Shown: positions 48,205 through 60,295, numbered from the stretch's first letter. The stretch is DNA of 64,000 bases from Capitulum mitella (GCA_030062745.1 CP099846.1:21134621-21198620), one strand, 5' to 3'. Notes: a model not told the origin generated them from the sequence alone. Program-made: numbers and translations.

Positions 48205-48330
48205 TAGCTTCCGAATCAAAATCGATTTAGACTCAAAGCACGTTGCACTCAAAATGAGTCGATTTTATTTCAATTCGAAGAAAATTTGGGCCGATTCACC
48301 CCTGACTTATCTCTGAATCGACTAAATGAT
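48205..48330. repeat. CGATTC-rich patch related to M1/M2
   Basis: Motifs GAATCAAAATCGATTTAGA, ATGAGTCGATTT, GCCGATTCACCCCTGA and TGAATCGACTAAATGATTCA are clustered as in M1 and M2. No clear inverted ends were found, so it may be a decayed third copy. Confidence 0.35.
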
Positions 48331-48737
48331 TCATCAAGGCAAAATATATACAACCAAGACAAACGAAACATTTTATAGTTAACAGTATTAATATCAGAAT
48401 GTTATTAAAAAATGGTTGTAGATGATCTTTATTTCCTTAACATACGTCTTACAATGAACAAAACCAGCATAGTTTTTATGCCCTACGTATATGTAACTGC
48501 AGTTGGCAGAATAAGGTAGGAAATGTTGCGAATGATTCGGAAGCCATGGAATAATACAAATTTTGTCTGCTTTTGAAAACATTGCCGAAAGAAAATGACG
48601 TTCACAGTTCTTTATAAAAAACGTTTTTAGTTTCGTCGCCGGAGGGCACCAACGAAAAAACCCTGGGCCATGACGTCACTGGATGTTGACTATGGTCACG
48701 CTTCTTAGAACCGCGATGTTTGAGCCATGACTTCTCT

Positions 48738-48990
48738 GTCCTCGTTAGCGTAGTGGACAGAGGTTCGGACTCATAATGGCAAAGCTGTGTGTTCAAAACT
48801 CGACGCCGCTAGCTGTCGATCGCTGACACGTGTGGTGTGGATTCGACACCGGATGCTTGAGCCCAAACGGCTGTACGCCCCTCAAATCAACCAACCAAAC
48901 AACCGAACCCTCAATGGTTCAAGGCCGTGGAAACCACGGTCCTAAAGCACCCGTAGTTAATTAGTTACGTACATTAATAAGTCAAGTTTT
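48738..48990 (+). mobile_element. tRNA-Met-derived SINE or tRNA pseudogene
   Basis: 48738-48810 resembles a tRNA: A box TAGCGTAGTGG (48746-48756), an anticodon-like CTCATAA loop (CAT, Met) and B box GTTCAAAACTC. The start CCTCGTTAGCGTAGT closely follows animal tRNA-Met. The anticodon stem does not pair and the acceptor ends do not match, so it is not a functional tRNA. Unrelated sequence, including CCAACCAAACAACCGAACCC, continues to about 48990, as in a SINE body. Confidence 0.5.
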
Positions 48991-48999
48991 TAGTTCAGG

Positions 49000-49810
49000 G
49001 CTGGGGAAACACTATGTGGAGGTCGTAGTCTTTTTAAAGTTGTAGCTGTGGTTTCTGGTGGAATAAAGACCAGATGAAATTAAGCTATGTCTGACATGGC
49101 TACAAGACAGTGTTTTGTTCCTGGAAGATGTTTGTTTGCGTGCCTACCGACGGGAAGATTCGTAGGATGTGGGCCAGGGGGCACAATGGCATTTTGGGTC
49201 TGCTGTGGGGACCTGTGAGGACCATTTTGAGGTGGGTACAAAATCAACATATGACAACTATAGCTCTGGTTTATCCTGCAAGGATGTCAGGGATGAGGTC
49301 GGAGGGGGACATTGACGTATGCATCCCAGGTTAGGTAGGTAATACATATTTGTCATGCTGTTAAGATAGTTTCTCATTGTCCTGAAGCAAATCATTTATT
49401 GTAAGCTACCTGAGTAAATAAAATTATTGGTTTATTGTATGTTTCATTTAAAGCTTTAAACCTTCCAAAGAATTCTTCCTTCTCCCAAAGTCCCAGATGG
49501 TTTACAAGAATGTTCAATCTAGCTTGATTAGCATAATCTGTACTGTATTGCCATCCAGGTAACACCTGATGCAGTTGCTCATCCTTTCAGCTGCAGTGGG
49601 GTTTGCAGCCTGATGAAGTACAAGCATAGTGTAAAGTTGTTCCTGAACAATGGAGGTATTCCACATGGGATGGAATGCTAGGCTGGATGGTATGAAGGCT
49701 TCAACAATGCTGACTGCTCTAGAGCAGGCAACGATTTCAATAAAATTCAGGTTTGTTTTTTATCACAATCCAATTCCAAACAGTCACCTTCAATTGCAAT
49801 GTGCCATGTA
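49000..49810. other. Non-coding, partly CpG-depleted
   Basis: No exon was recognised. From about 49330 to 49800 there is almost no CpG, a fourth and smaller depleted patch that ends at the left boundary of the TTAA element copy A. Confidence 0.4.
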
Positions 49811-50519
49811 TTAACCTGCCCCGACTGGGGGGGTTGACCGCCCACCTGAGGTTTTTCTATGATTGCAAGAGAACAAACAAACGCAGCGCCACGAAACTTC
49901 GCGTATCTTTTGCTTGATCATCTTACACCTTGTGTCAAGGTTTTGGCCCCAGGTCAAGTCAGGTGCTTGACCTAGGTCAGGTCAAACAGACCTATGTCCA
50001 AAAAAGTTTAACGCCCTGTAACTTTTTTGGAACACAAGATTTCAGAATTTAGGCATTTTAAATTTAAGCACGAGAAACCATCACAAGAACCACTGAGATC
50101 GATAAAATTTGCATGGATAGGCTTATGTCGCGGAAATAAAAGAACGCTAAAATTAGTTCTTGTTAATTTTATACTGCGTACGGCTGCAGCGCCCGCCGAC
50201 AGCCGGCGTGAAAATTGCCGTGTCTTTAACTCAACGTTTCGGCGTATATATTCAGCAAATCTGGGAAATTAGACTTGTATCGGCATCTGCGGACTTTTAC
50301 CTGTGCGTTGGTGCCTTTACCTATGCGTTGTTAGTCGCAACCCTTGAGATTCAGTCCGTTTCTTGGTCTCATGCAGTCGGCTCTGCTCTTCACGAGCTTC
50401 CAACGTTGTACTTATTTTTATCGTGCGAGCAACCGTTCGTGAGTTAGAGGGGGCGGTCAGCCGCCCCCCCCCCCTTGTCGGGCGTGATCGCCGCCGACCC
50501 ACGGTCGAACGCGGGTTAA
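49811..50519 (+). mobile_element. TTAA-ended element with hairpins (copy A, internally deleted)
   Basis: It starts TTAACCTGCCCCGACTGGGG and ends GCGGGTTAA (TTAA at 50516-50519). The right hairpin is an 8-bp stem GGGGGCGG/CCGCCCCC with loop TCAG (50449-50468). Sequence blocks match copy B in reverse orientation: GACCTAGGTCAGGTCAAACA, AGACCTATGT, CTGCGGACTTTTACCTG and TCGTGAGTTAGAGGGGG. At 709 bp it is shorter than B, so its centre is probably deleted. Confidence 0.65.
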
Positions 50520-53039
50520 AGGTGCCTTTCATGCATGATGTCGTAACAACACATTTCAAATAATGAACCTTTGTCTGAAAATGGATATGAAATGCAACAA
50601 TAAAGTGTCATAATGTCACTCTAGTATAAAGGACTGATTGAATATAAAGAAGTAGAAATGACTGGTTTTCATAGTCACATTACACAAGTGCCACTCATGC
50701 TTCAGGTCCACTGTCAGTACATCAAACTTCAGTGACATCTGGGGCATTCTGCAACAAAGCGACGTAGTGAAGGGGTGATTATCCATCCTGGTGTCAGATT
50801 TTGACCCAAATTGGTGTTCAGGTGTTTCCGTATATTGTGTTCGTTAAAGCAAATATGATGGCCCTATAAATTCAGTTTGTGCACCGAACAGTCCAGAAAG
50901 AACCAGAAACGGTTTTCCACTGTCAAAACGCATTTTTTGCTCCGTAGGTCATATAAGGCCAGGTCAACAGCCAATGGAATACAGCACTGATTTGTGTCGA
51001 AACTGGCACTCAGGTAAAGTTATTTCAAGCAGACGTTTTGGAATCACCATTGTCATTGTTTAGTCATGCATAAAAAACTATTAAAATAAAAATTAATATA
51101 GGTCGTTCAAGGTCATGTTAGGTCAACTATGGTGAAATATTACGACATTCGTATCCCGAAATTGGGTTAAGGTGCGCCATATGTCATACAAACGCCATTT
51201 GATCTCTGTTATTATGCTGGTGTGTTCTCGAATGGCATGGAAGTCACCATGGGCAGTTCAGGTCAGGTCGGATCAAGGGCAGTAGCATGTAAAATATGTC
51301 TTCCTCGTTCGAATTCGAACCCCGTGGCACCGTGATTTTCCGAACGAGAGAGACACATTTTGCATGTTATCGTCCTTGACCTGACGTGATTTGACCTGTC
51401 CCTGTTCCATGCCGATCAGGAACACATCAGCATGATTAAATCGATTAAATGGCGTTTGCTTGACATTCACACCTAATGTTGTCATCTTCGACTTTGGTTG
51501 ACGGGTTATGACGTTAGATGACCTACATTGTTTTTTCCGAGTTTTTCCATCTGAGACCTAATATTTGCAATGGCGACTCCAAAACCTGTTCTTGAAGTAA
51601 ATTTACTTGAATGCCAATTTCGACACCAATCAGCACTGTGTCCGAGCAGTTCCTGAGGAGCAGAAAATATCTTCCTGACAATGAAAAAAGCGTTTCTGGT
51701 CTTTTTGGGACTGTTCAGTGCTGAAGATGACTTTATAGAACCGTTATATTTGCTGTAAATGCCCACATACTTCGGACGTCATCACATGACCTTATTTGAC
51801 TTTCTGACGCTACAGTATGAATTCAGAATCAATAAGTACGCATTCATTCTTCATTAAATTGGACGAGCGTTCGACTGGTGTCACTCTCATCTCCGTTGTT
51901 TTCGTAGTTCCCGAGATCTTGGGCGGGGTCTCCAAAACCTTCAAATATGGTAAAATTTGGGCTTTGAAAATTAACTTTTCAAACAAAAACGCTATGTCTT
52001 TTATTTACTGTATATGAATCTAAAATATGGACCTTGCATTCTGTCTAAACAAAATGTAACATTTTCCTGTGCATTAAGGCCACCGAAGGTCACGCGACCT
52101 GAACTTGTATCGTAACTGTCATTATTTACCATATGTAAACATGCTGACCAGTAACGGTATCCTTGAATTTTTGATAGTTCACAAATGTCCGGATATTTAA
52201 ATTTTCAATAATATTTCGCATGGTTATCGGCCACAGAACAAACCCTTGCAGCGTGACCTCGCCGCAATGCCGGAGGGCAATAACTCTTGAACCATTGACC
52301 TGACTAAAATACAATTTACACAGGTGTATTCAAGGCATAAGACAATCCTATGCACCGAATTTGGCCCGGATCTAAGGTATGAGGATGCCACCCCTTTGTC
52401 GATTTGTTGTAAAATACCCTAAGATGGTAACATAGCAGCACGACAAGCCTCACATTGCCAATGCGCTTGATTTCCAAGAAGTTAGATTATTCATCAATTT
52501 TCTTGCAGAGCACAGCTGAAACTATGCTGGACGCCAACACTTGCACAGCTAGTCTCTCAGAACCTGAATCGTGCATTGTCAAAGCTCCTGTTGATGCTGA
52601 TCCACTTGAAGTCCCTAGTAGCAACTGCTCCCGTACAAGTTCAGATCTGCAAGGTTCTTAAAGAAAACCATTCCATCAAGAGTGTTGTGACCAAATTATT
52701 GGCGTTACCAGTTAGCAGTGAGGTCCGCCAGTTCCATGCATTACGAGCAGCATGTTTAAAAAGGTCAAATCAGGTTAGCTATGTCCATAAAGTTAACGGC
52801 GTTTTCGTATTCAGTGTCCAGTTTCGATATTCACGAAATCTCGTTCATAGGTTAGGTTTACAGAGTCATTCATAAATCTGAAGTCCTTATGGCGATAGCT
52901 TGAGTCGCTTGACGTCTGGATGTCATCAAAGATTTCCCAGTTTGTCATAGCACGCAGTGACAGGTGACGCCGAAACGGATACACTCGTTATTCAGGCACA
53001 CATGAGGCCTCATTTGATAGCCCAAGGCAAGATCTAGAG
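50520..53039. other. Non-coding, AGGTCA-rich degenerate repeats
   Basis: Half-sites AGGTCA/TGACCT appear repeatedly (for example TCAAGGTCATG near 51110 and GGTCAGGTCGG near 51264), as in 5.6-11 kb. No exon, RNA gene or clear unit length was recognised. Confidence 0.4.
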
Positions 53040-53830
53040 TCAGTCTAGGTACCTGACCCTTGGAACTTAACATTCGATGTCAAATTCAAGGTGAAAGGAA
53101 GCGGAATGCTAGAATACTCAAACTTACCGACATTCGTTGGAAAGAACCACCAGAGATGTAAGACAGTAAGGAATATCAGGTAATAAGATGAAGCGTGTCA
53201 ACATCGTGTCAATCGCGTCAGCTAGGTCACCTGACTCGTCAAGCGTGACCGTGAAGGTTAAAGTCAAATGCAAGGTCACTTGACGGAGAATACGAGAACA
53301 CCCAAGCTTACCGGTATTCGCCGGAAATTACTCCAGACCATAAACCGTGTCAAGAAGTCAGGTCACCTGACCCTTGCAGCGTGACCTTCAAGGTGAAAGA
53401 ATGGGAAATGTTAGACCGTTGAAATTGACCGGCATTCGACGGAATTTACCACTAGAGCGTGTCAAGATCAGGAATCAGTCATGGTTTCCTGACCCGTCGC
53501 TCAGGGTCAACCAACTGGCACCGCTAGGACGCCCAAATTTAGCAGTATTCGTCGGAGATAGCCACTCCGTATAAAGAGGGTATCAGTATCTACTCATTCT
53601 GGGTCACTTGAGCCGTGATACTTGGTAATTCAAGGTCAAAGAACGAGAAACGCCACAACGCCCAAACTTACCGGTATACAGTCCCACAAGGGTCAAAGGG
53701 AGATAGCCGGTGTCAGTCTATGGTGAGCCAGGTTAACCAGGCCTGTGCGGATGACCTTCAAAGTCAACATCAAGTTCAAGCTAAACCGGGAAGAACAAGT
53801 GATGTCACGATCCTCCATTGTCGTCCAAGA
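53040..53830. repeat. Degenerate satellite, about 110-185 bp units
   Basis: Anchors of the form TTACCGGTATTCGCCGGAAAT recur near 53127, 53310, 53427, 53538 and 53667. Each is preceded by a GGTCACCTGACCCTTG/GTGACCTTCAAGGTGAAAG-type block. Units are strongly diverged and unequal in length. Confidence 0.6.
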
Positions 53831-54155
53831 TGAAGTTTGTACTTGTGTTACATTGCAGACTGCATTCACAAGGGACTCTTAATAGGAAAGGGAATAGTGT
53901 GATTATTAGATCTGTACAATACTAATGTAACACGCAACTTTCGTCGTTCTAAATCCACGAAACTTTCACAGTAGTATTTCCACGTTCTGCATATGACATG
54001 TGCCAAGTTTCAACAGCGTAGATGAAATGGTACAGAAATGCCGGCTTAGAAAATATGTTTTTTTTTGTACTTGTCTTAATTATTCATCAATATGACACAC
54101 AATGTAAATGCCCAAAACCAAGGTTTCGCTTTTGGTCACCGTTTTGTCTGTTTGT

Positions 54156-55370
54156 TTATCCCGCGCACGGCCGTCGGTCCGTCTCGAACATGGGCGACTG
54201 GGGGGAGGGGGGCAGTTGGCTGCCCCCCTCTAACTCACGAACGGTTGGTCGCACGATAAAAACAAGCATACCGTTGGAAAGCCTGTGACGAGTAGAGCTC
54301 GAAACTGGTCTAGATAATATGTAAGCCAATTTACGCCCTATATATGTTTTCTCATAGCCGACTGCATGAGACCGAGAAATGGCCTGAATCTCAAGGGCTG
54401 TGAGTAATAACGCATAGGTAAAGGCATCAGCGCACAAGTAAATGTCCGCGGATGCCGGTACACGTCTAATTTCCCCAGATTTCTTCAGTATATACGCCGA
54501 AACGTTGACTTAAAGACACGGTAATTCTCCCGCCAGCTGTCAGTGTGCGCCGCTTCCGTATGCGACACCAAATTAACGGGAACTAATTTTGGCGTTCCTT
54601 TATTTCCGCGAAAAAAGACGATCTATGTCAATTTTATTTATCTTTGTGGTCCTTGTAATGGTTTCTGATTCTTAAATTTTAGAAAAATTCATTAGTTACC
54701 AATCTACAAAGTTGGCGGAGCTTTATTCGCGAGAACCTGTTTACTTCCAAAAATAAGCTACTTTTTCAAACGTTTTGAGGTTGCTGGTATTAATTACGTC
54801 TGTGCAAGCTATTTCTGCCATTTTGTACCCATTCTGAGTAATTCATCGTCGATTTTGACGGTGGTACATTTTGGTCCACTGCAGTTATTCGTGACCTGAC
54901 CTCAGGTCAATGGCTGGAAGTTGTTGATACTTTGCCCAATGACAGTAACTAGATGTCTGCTTCACTCCACACTAAAAATGTTATGGAATATTCCGTCAAT
55001 TTCCGAAAAAAACCGCGATATGTCTTAAAAATGGGCTTGACCTTAGGTCAATGACCCGGAAAATTCCGAAAAATCTGAGATAGCAGATTTGTTGCATCTA
55101 TCACGATCACTAATCCTTGAAAGTATTATTGAGATATCTTGTTTTGCGAAAAAGTTAGAGGGCGCTAAACCTTTTTTGACATAGGTCTGTTTGACCTGAC
55201 CTAGGTCAGGCATCTGACGTGACTTGAGGTCAAAATTTTGACACGAGATGTAAAATTAATGGAGCAAAAGGTGCACAAAGTTTCGTGACTCTGTGTTTGT
55301 TGGTTCCCTCGCAATCCTAGAAAAACCTCAGAGGGGGCAGTCAACTGCCCCCCAGTTGGGGACGGGTTAT
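54156..55370 (-). mobile_element. TTAA-type element with hairpins (copy B, full length)
   Basis: The outer ends are TTATCCCGCGC and GACGGGTTAT, each one base from TTAACCC/GGGTTAA. The left hairpin is a nine-bp stem GGGGGGCAG/CTGCCCCCC with loop TTGG (54207-54228). The right hairpin is GGGGGCAG/CTGCCCCC with loop TCAA (55333-55352). It is inverted relative to copy A and 1,215 bp long. It contains GACCTGACCTAGGTCAGG. No transposase reading frame is visible. Confidence 0.65.
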
Positions 55371-58270
55371 TTGTTGGTTTTGTCTGTTTGTTTTTTTGTG
55401 GTTATTGGTGTGGAAGGAACCGACCCTTTGCAAAGCTGAATGGCACTCTTCTCATGGCGCTGTGTTGAGACGAAGCGTGCCATGCCAGATTAAGTAATCA
55501 CGAGATGTCATTTCAGTTTTGTGCTTGACGCAATTATGAGTCCCAGCGAGTAATTATTGCCGTTTGTCAGGAAGAGTAACGCAACCTTATCTGACCTGAC
55601 CTAGACTAACCTTGACTGGATGAGAAGTAGGTAATGCAAAACCGATCATCAGAAGGCTTCACTCCAGTGCCTTTTATCGCGTGGATCAAAACGGCTGCGA
55701 GTAACTATCGATCTTTGGCATGTAAAGTAATACCAATATTTCGCCTCACCTAGGTTAACCTTGACGTGAGATTTTTTAATATTTTGGAATTTTTCAGATG
55801 CAGAAGATCCTGAACTTTCGTTTGATACCCAGTTAAAGGCGCTAAGACCAGTAGCAAAAAGGCAAAAAGGAGGTTAAACCCCGTTCTGATGGTCCCTCAA
55901 GTAAAAACATGCCCTGAAGTCGTCTTTGTAGTTCAATATTGCACCAAGACGCTTCCTAGCTGTGAAATGATCTTATGTAAAATGGGGTCATGGAAGGTCG
56001 CCGTGGTAGAAGCTGAGTTTGTTTCCGGATGTCCAGCTTTATCCCTCCGATTTGTTGCATAAGACGATGCTAAATCTAAGCATAAAAAGATGAAGTCCAA
56101 GCGCGTTTCAGATCAGGTCATGATCCTTCGTCAGGTCAGATCATATGACCGACCTTATATAGCACCCTACTGATTACGGTTGTGGCACCCAAGGAGTTTC
56201 AGTCCAAAGGTACTCCTTGCCGTTTTCTTTGCTTTGTTATTGGTCCTCGACAGGACACGAAATAAATCAAAGAAAATGGCTGTATGTTAGGCCAGGTTAC
56301 GTCGGGTCATGAGCGTTCTGGTCTGTCAGAATAAATCGAAGAATTTTAGTACAAACCGTTTCTATTGTTCTGAAAGCATACATGGACCACTAGTTGCCAG
56401 CTATGATGGGATTGTTTAGATGCTGTAAGTTACATGCCACCGTAATGTACATGCTATTCACTAACTTCCTCGTAATGTGTAAGCTTTCCACTGACTTCCT
56501 CAGAATTACTCTAACTGTGTTACGGACGGAGATAGAAATCTTCCTGGAAAGTCATACTTTTCACATAAATAGGAAGAGAGTGAATTATTTTTGGAATGTT
56601 CTGGAAATTTTTGAGCGATTTGGAGCTTACTCATGGCGAGCTTTCCGATGACATAAAGTCCATTTTTTCCGACGTTCCGTTCGCGAGAGTGAGGTGGGGG
56701 ACGAGGTCGAAACGCCTCCCATCGACTGTAGCCGCCACGTCAGGATGCCGGAGGACAAGGGTTAATGGGACAAAGGGAAAATCCGCTGGAAGCGCACGAA
56801 GAAACTGCTTCTGGACACGTCCATAAACGCTAAGCACTGCTGCTGATTCTCAAGCTCTCGCCAGACCCAGGACATACAAACCTCGCCATCGGTCAAAAGT
56901 ATCAGCAGCAAGTCATGTGCGGGTCCAGACACCAGTTCAGCATTTCCTCTGATGGGATTGCACTTGGGACCAATGAGGTTACACTTTGAAAACCTGGGGT
57001 TGCACTGAGAACCCGATTTGTAAATGAAGGTACTCCAGTGCAATCCACCAAGAACAGGTAGGCCGGGGGTAAAAATTCCTTTGTTCAGTTGTGGCATGAC
57101 AAAGTACGGTTCAGATCACGTTTGTTAGATATGAAAATTGAAGAAATTGTGCAGGCAATGGGGAATGCGTATTTGATACCTTAAAAATGAAGGGGTCAAA
57201 TCGTCGCTTTTAGAAAACTGCGGGTGAGTGCAAGGTGTGTAGAGCCTGCAGCGCGGAGAGAGGTAGGGCAGATCAGAGTTCTGGATACTTTGTGCATTTA
57301 CAAATCTCAGGCCTTGGTAGATTGCCAAAGGCCCACGGCGAAAACTGGGTAAGTGTGTGAAGGCTGATATCGTATTCGTTGCTTTTGGGTGCGTCCCGTG
57401 ATGAGGTAGCTTTTCTGTTTGTCACACGTGTTTTGACTTGTGCCAATGAATTCTGACTCCATGCTCTAGATTTCTCCTGGTGATGGCCTCCGGCCGAAAC
57501 GTGAAGTCCGAGGGCGGGGAAAGCGGGTAGGCAGGGAAGGGCGGGACGGGGAGGGGGGAGAGAGGGTAGCTGCCTCCACAACTTTTTTTTAGATTTAATA
57601 TTGAGCCTTTGGGCGTCAACTGAAAAGAACTGACCCCAAGTACTTCTTTGTGAACCTCCCGTCCACCCACCCCAAACTGTTAAGAATTTCTCGCGCACCT
57701 TGCTGAGTCTGATATTCTCCTTCAGTTACAACTGATTTGTATCACAGTATATGCTTCCTGATATACTGAAGATAGTTTATTAATTGGAAACATTCCGTAT
57801 CTAAAAACTGGAAGTTTTGATGAACCATTTTTGAAAATATTAATCATTCACGCGGCACTGAGTACGAACTAAATTTCAAGTGACATTCGTTGCAAAATTC
57901 TTCACATCCGACACTTTACCAGTGGATGCAAAATAAGACAGTGTCAGAATCGTTATATGTTCTCTCATAAACTGCAGAATCAAGCTTTTCGGCAATTGCC
58001 TCTCTTCGCATACTTCGAATACGTTTCCATTGGAAAATTTTGGAGATACTGTCGTCAGATGTCTTCACTTGAAATAAAGAAACGTAAATATTCCGTTATC
58101 AGCTATAATGAATGGGTTTTTCGATTCCCGAAATCTCTCCAAACTGCTGTGGCATTACAAATGTCAGTTCTTTATCTATTATGTTTTCGTTAAATCTGAA
58201 GGACCGATACACTTTCTGTCCGGTTGCACCAGAAGGTTGTTTATTTTCATAACCATGGAAGAAGGAATGT
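55371..58270. other. Non-coding, nothing recognised
   Basis: AGGTCA-like motifs thin out after about 56.3 kb. A short GATGGCCTCCGGCCGAAACG stretch near 57483 is of a kind seen in retroelement tails, but no protein domain accompanies it. No exon was recognised. Confidence 0.35.
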
Positions 58271-58459
<189 letters not shown>

Positions 58460-58555
58460 TATGTATTTTGCTACTGTGTGTTCAGTGTGCTATGTGTAAA
58501 TGAGCAATTGTTGGTCAAGGGTCAAAATACATAACAGGAATCCAATATCGCTATC

Positions 58556-58583
58556 ACCGCCACCGCCGCCGCCGCCGCCGCCA
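58556..58583. repeat. (CCG)n short run
   Basis: CACCGCCACCGCC leads into about seven GCC triplets. Confidence 0.9.
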
Positions 58584-58914
58584 TCAGGTAGCATGCCGTT
58601 GCGCCCCTGCAACATTGTACCTATTGGACTGCCGACAGTCAGCTTTCAGGTTGGCACGCGCGCGTTTGCGTGTGCGTATGTGTGCCTGTGTGTGATATAG
58701 CATTGTCCGGTTAATGTGAAGTGGATTCGCCAGCAGCGGTAGCTGTGTAACACGTGCACGTGTTATCGCTGGGTATTTTTTCATGATTTTTTTGTTGTTC
58801 ATGCCGGTCATTTGTTCATGTTTGCCGCCAGCCTCCTGCTAAGCTGTCATTGTGATCGGCGAGATGTGGTCGGCTTTGTACGTGATGAGTGTTCGACGTC
58901 TGAAAATTAATATT

Positions 58915-59300
58915 AATTGGCGGCCAGTGCTCGCGCCACGCGCTCGCCCCCCCTCCCACCCCCCGCCATCCGAAAGTTTTTGCCCTCAGTTCCCGCGCAG
59001 GCCGCAAGGCGCAAGCGTGACTCCCCGATCGCTTTTTGGACTGTTTGCCGCGCCGCGCGTTTAAAGCTCTTTGCGCATTCGAATTTCGCGATCGAATCAG
59101 GTTTCGCCTAACAGCTGGTCGAATTCACCCCTGGGCCGTCCCGGGGTCGCATCGCATCCGTCATTTGGAATAGGCGGTTTCCGAACATTGCTGAAAAAAA
59201 TGTTCGGCGGACTTGTTCCCTTAAAATTGTCACAACAGCATACGACACCGGTGTTCGACTATCGCGCTGCGCCCTTCAGTCCGGCTCCACTTTAACACGT
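58915..59300 (+). repeat. Dispersed GC-rich repeat, copy 1
   Basis: It shares with 63567-64000, in order: CACGCGCTCGCCCCC, GCCGCAAGGCGCAAGCGTGA, GTTTAAAGCTCTTTG, ATCAGGTTTCGCCTAACAGC and GAATTCACCCCTGGGCCG. A partial copy lies at 59680. Similarity is high (well over 85% by eye) in the first 250 bases. It is non-coding. Confidence 0.8.
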
Positions 59301-59679
59301 GGTTGAGCTCCCCGAACGATACTTCACAATCGCGCTGCGCAGTCAGATAGAAACAGACGACCTTCCGGTTTCTGGTCTCTATGTCTTCGCATTTCTTGCT
59401 CCGACAAATGTGCGTCTTGAGAACTGTCTATGCCATTGTCTAGAAGCGCTGTGCGCTAAAAATTAGAATTTTTTCGCCGTTCTTACCAATTAATTGCCCT
59501 TCATGCGCCTACCCAGAGTACATAGCCAAAGCACCGTCCTCCTGTGTTTTTATATTGCGAGATGAATAGTCCCCTTTTCCCCGACTGGACAGGTGAAAAA
59601 ATTTTCGTATTCCATTTCGGTCAGCTGTCGCAGTCTCCGTTAGTCTTCACCTCTCTTTGTCGGTCTCGGTTAACAGTTT

Positions 59680-59985
59680 CCAAACAGTCGCCGCCAGGCG
59701 GAAGCGTGACTCTCCGATAGCTTTTTGGGCCGTTTGCCGCGCCGTGCGTGTAAAGCTCTTTGCGCTTTCGAGTCTTCCATTCGAGTCATGTTCCGACCCA
59801 ACATCTGATGGAATTCACCCCGTGACAATCCCAGGATCGCATTGCACGCGTCATTGCCAAGCAAATGCTTCTATTTGCTCAAAGGAACTTCTGCAGGCAT
59901 GTCTCCCAAAAACTTCACGCCAATACACACCACCATAGATTGAAAATCGCGCTACGCGCTTCACTCTGCATAATGTTCAGCACTC
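59680..59985 (+). repeat. Dispersed GC-rich repeat, copy 2 (more diverged)
   Basis: It contains GCGGAAGCGTGACTCTCCGA, GGGCCGTTTGCCGCGCCGTG, TAAAGCTCTTTGCG and TGCTCAAAGGAACTTCTGCA, and ends with AAAATCGCGCTACGCGCTTC, a motif that also closes copy 3. Confidence 0.75.
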
Positions 59986-60254
59986 GGGTGAGCTGCTAGC
60001 GATGCTTAGTACCGGTACTGGGTAAACCATTCAGAATCATTTCCAAATATTCTGAATCACTTTCATGTCATGCTCCATTAGTCACCCTCGTTTCTGTCGG
60101 TCTCCGACTCGTTTTCAGTTCTTATCTCATTGCCTGTATCTGTCTCGGTCTTCAGATATGTGTCCGTTTCTGTGTACCCTTGTGTCTGTACTATCAGTAT
60201 CCTCCTGACTATCTCCCCGTATATCTCAAATTGCGTATATCCCTTAAAGTCTTA

Positions 60255-60263
60255 TTTATATAT

Positions 60264-60295
<32 letters not shown>
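60255..60295. repeat. (TA)n microsatellite
   Basis: About 40 bases of TA with one slip, flanked on both sides by AAAGTCTTATTT. Confidence 0.9.

Noticed and set aside
48738..48810. Functional tRNA-Met
   Set aside because: The anticodon stem and acceptor ends do not pair; only the promoter boxes and loop are kept.
9951..55352. G/C hairpins as bacterial-type transcription terminators
   Set aside because: There is no following T-run, they occur at transposon ends, and the surrounding genes are eukaryotic with introns.
57440..57600. Retroelement tail with a GGCCGAAACG phrase
   Set aside because: Only a short motif is present, with no reverse transcriptase or endonuclease similarity nearby.
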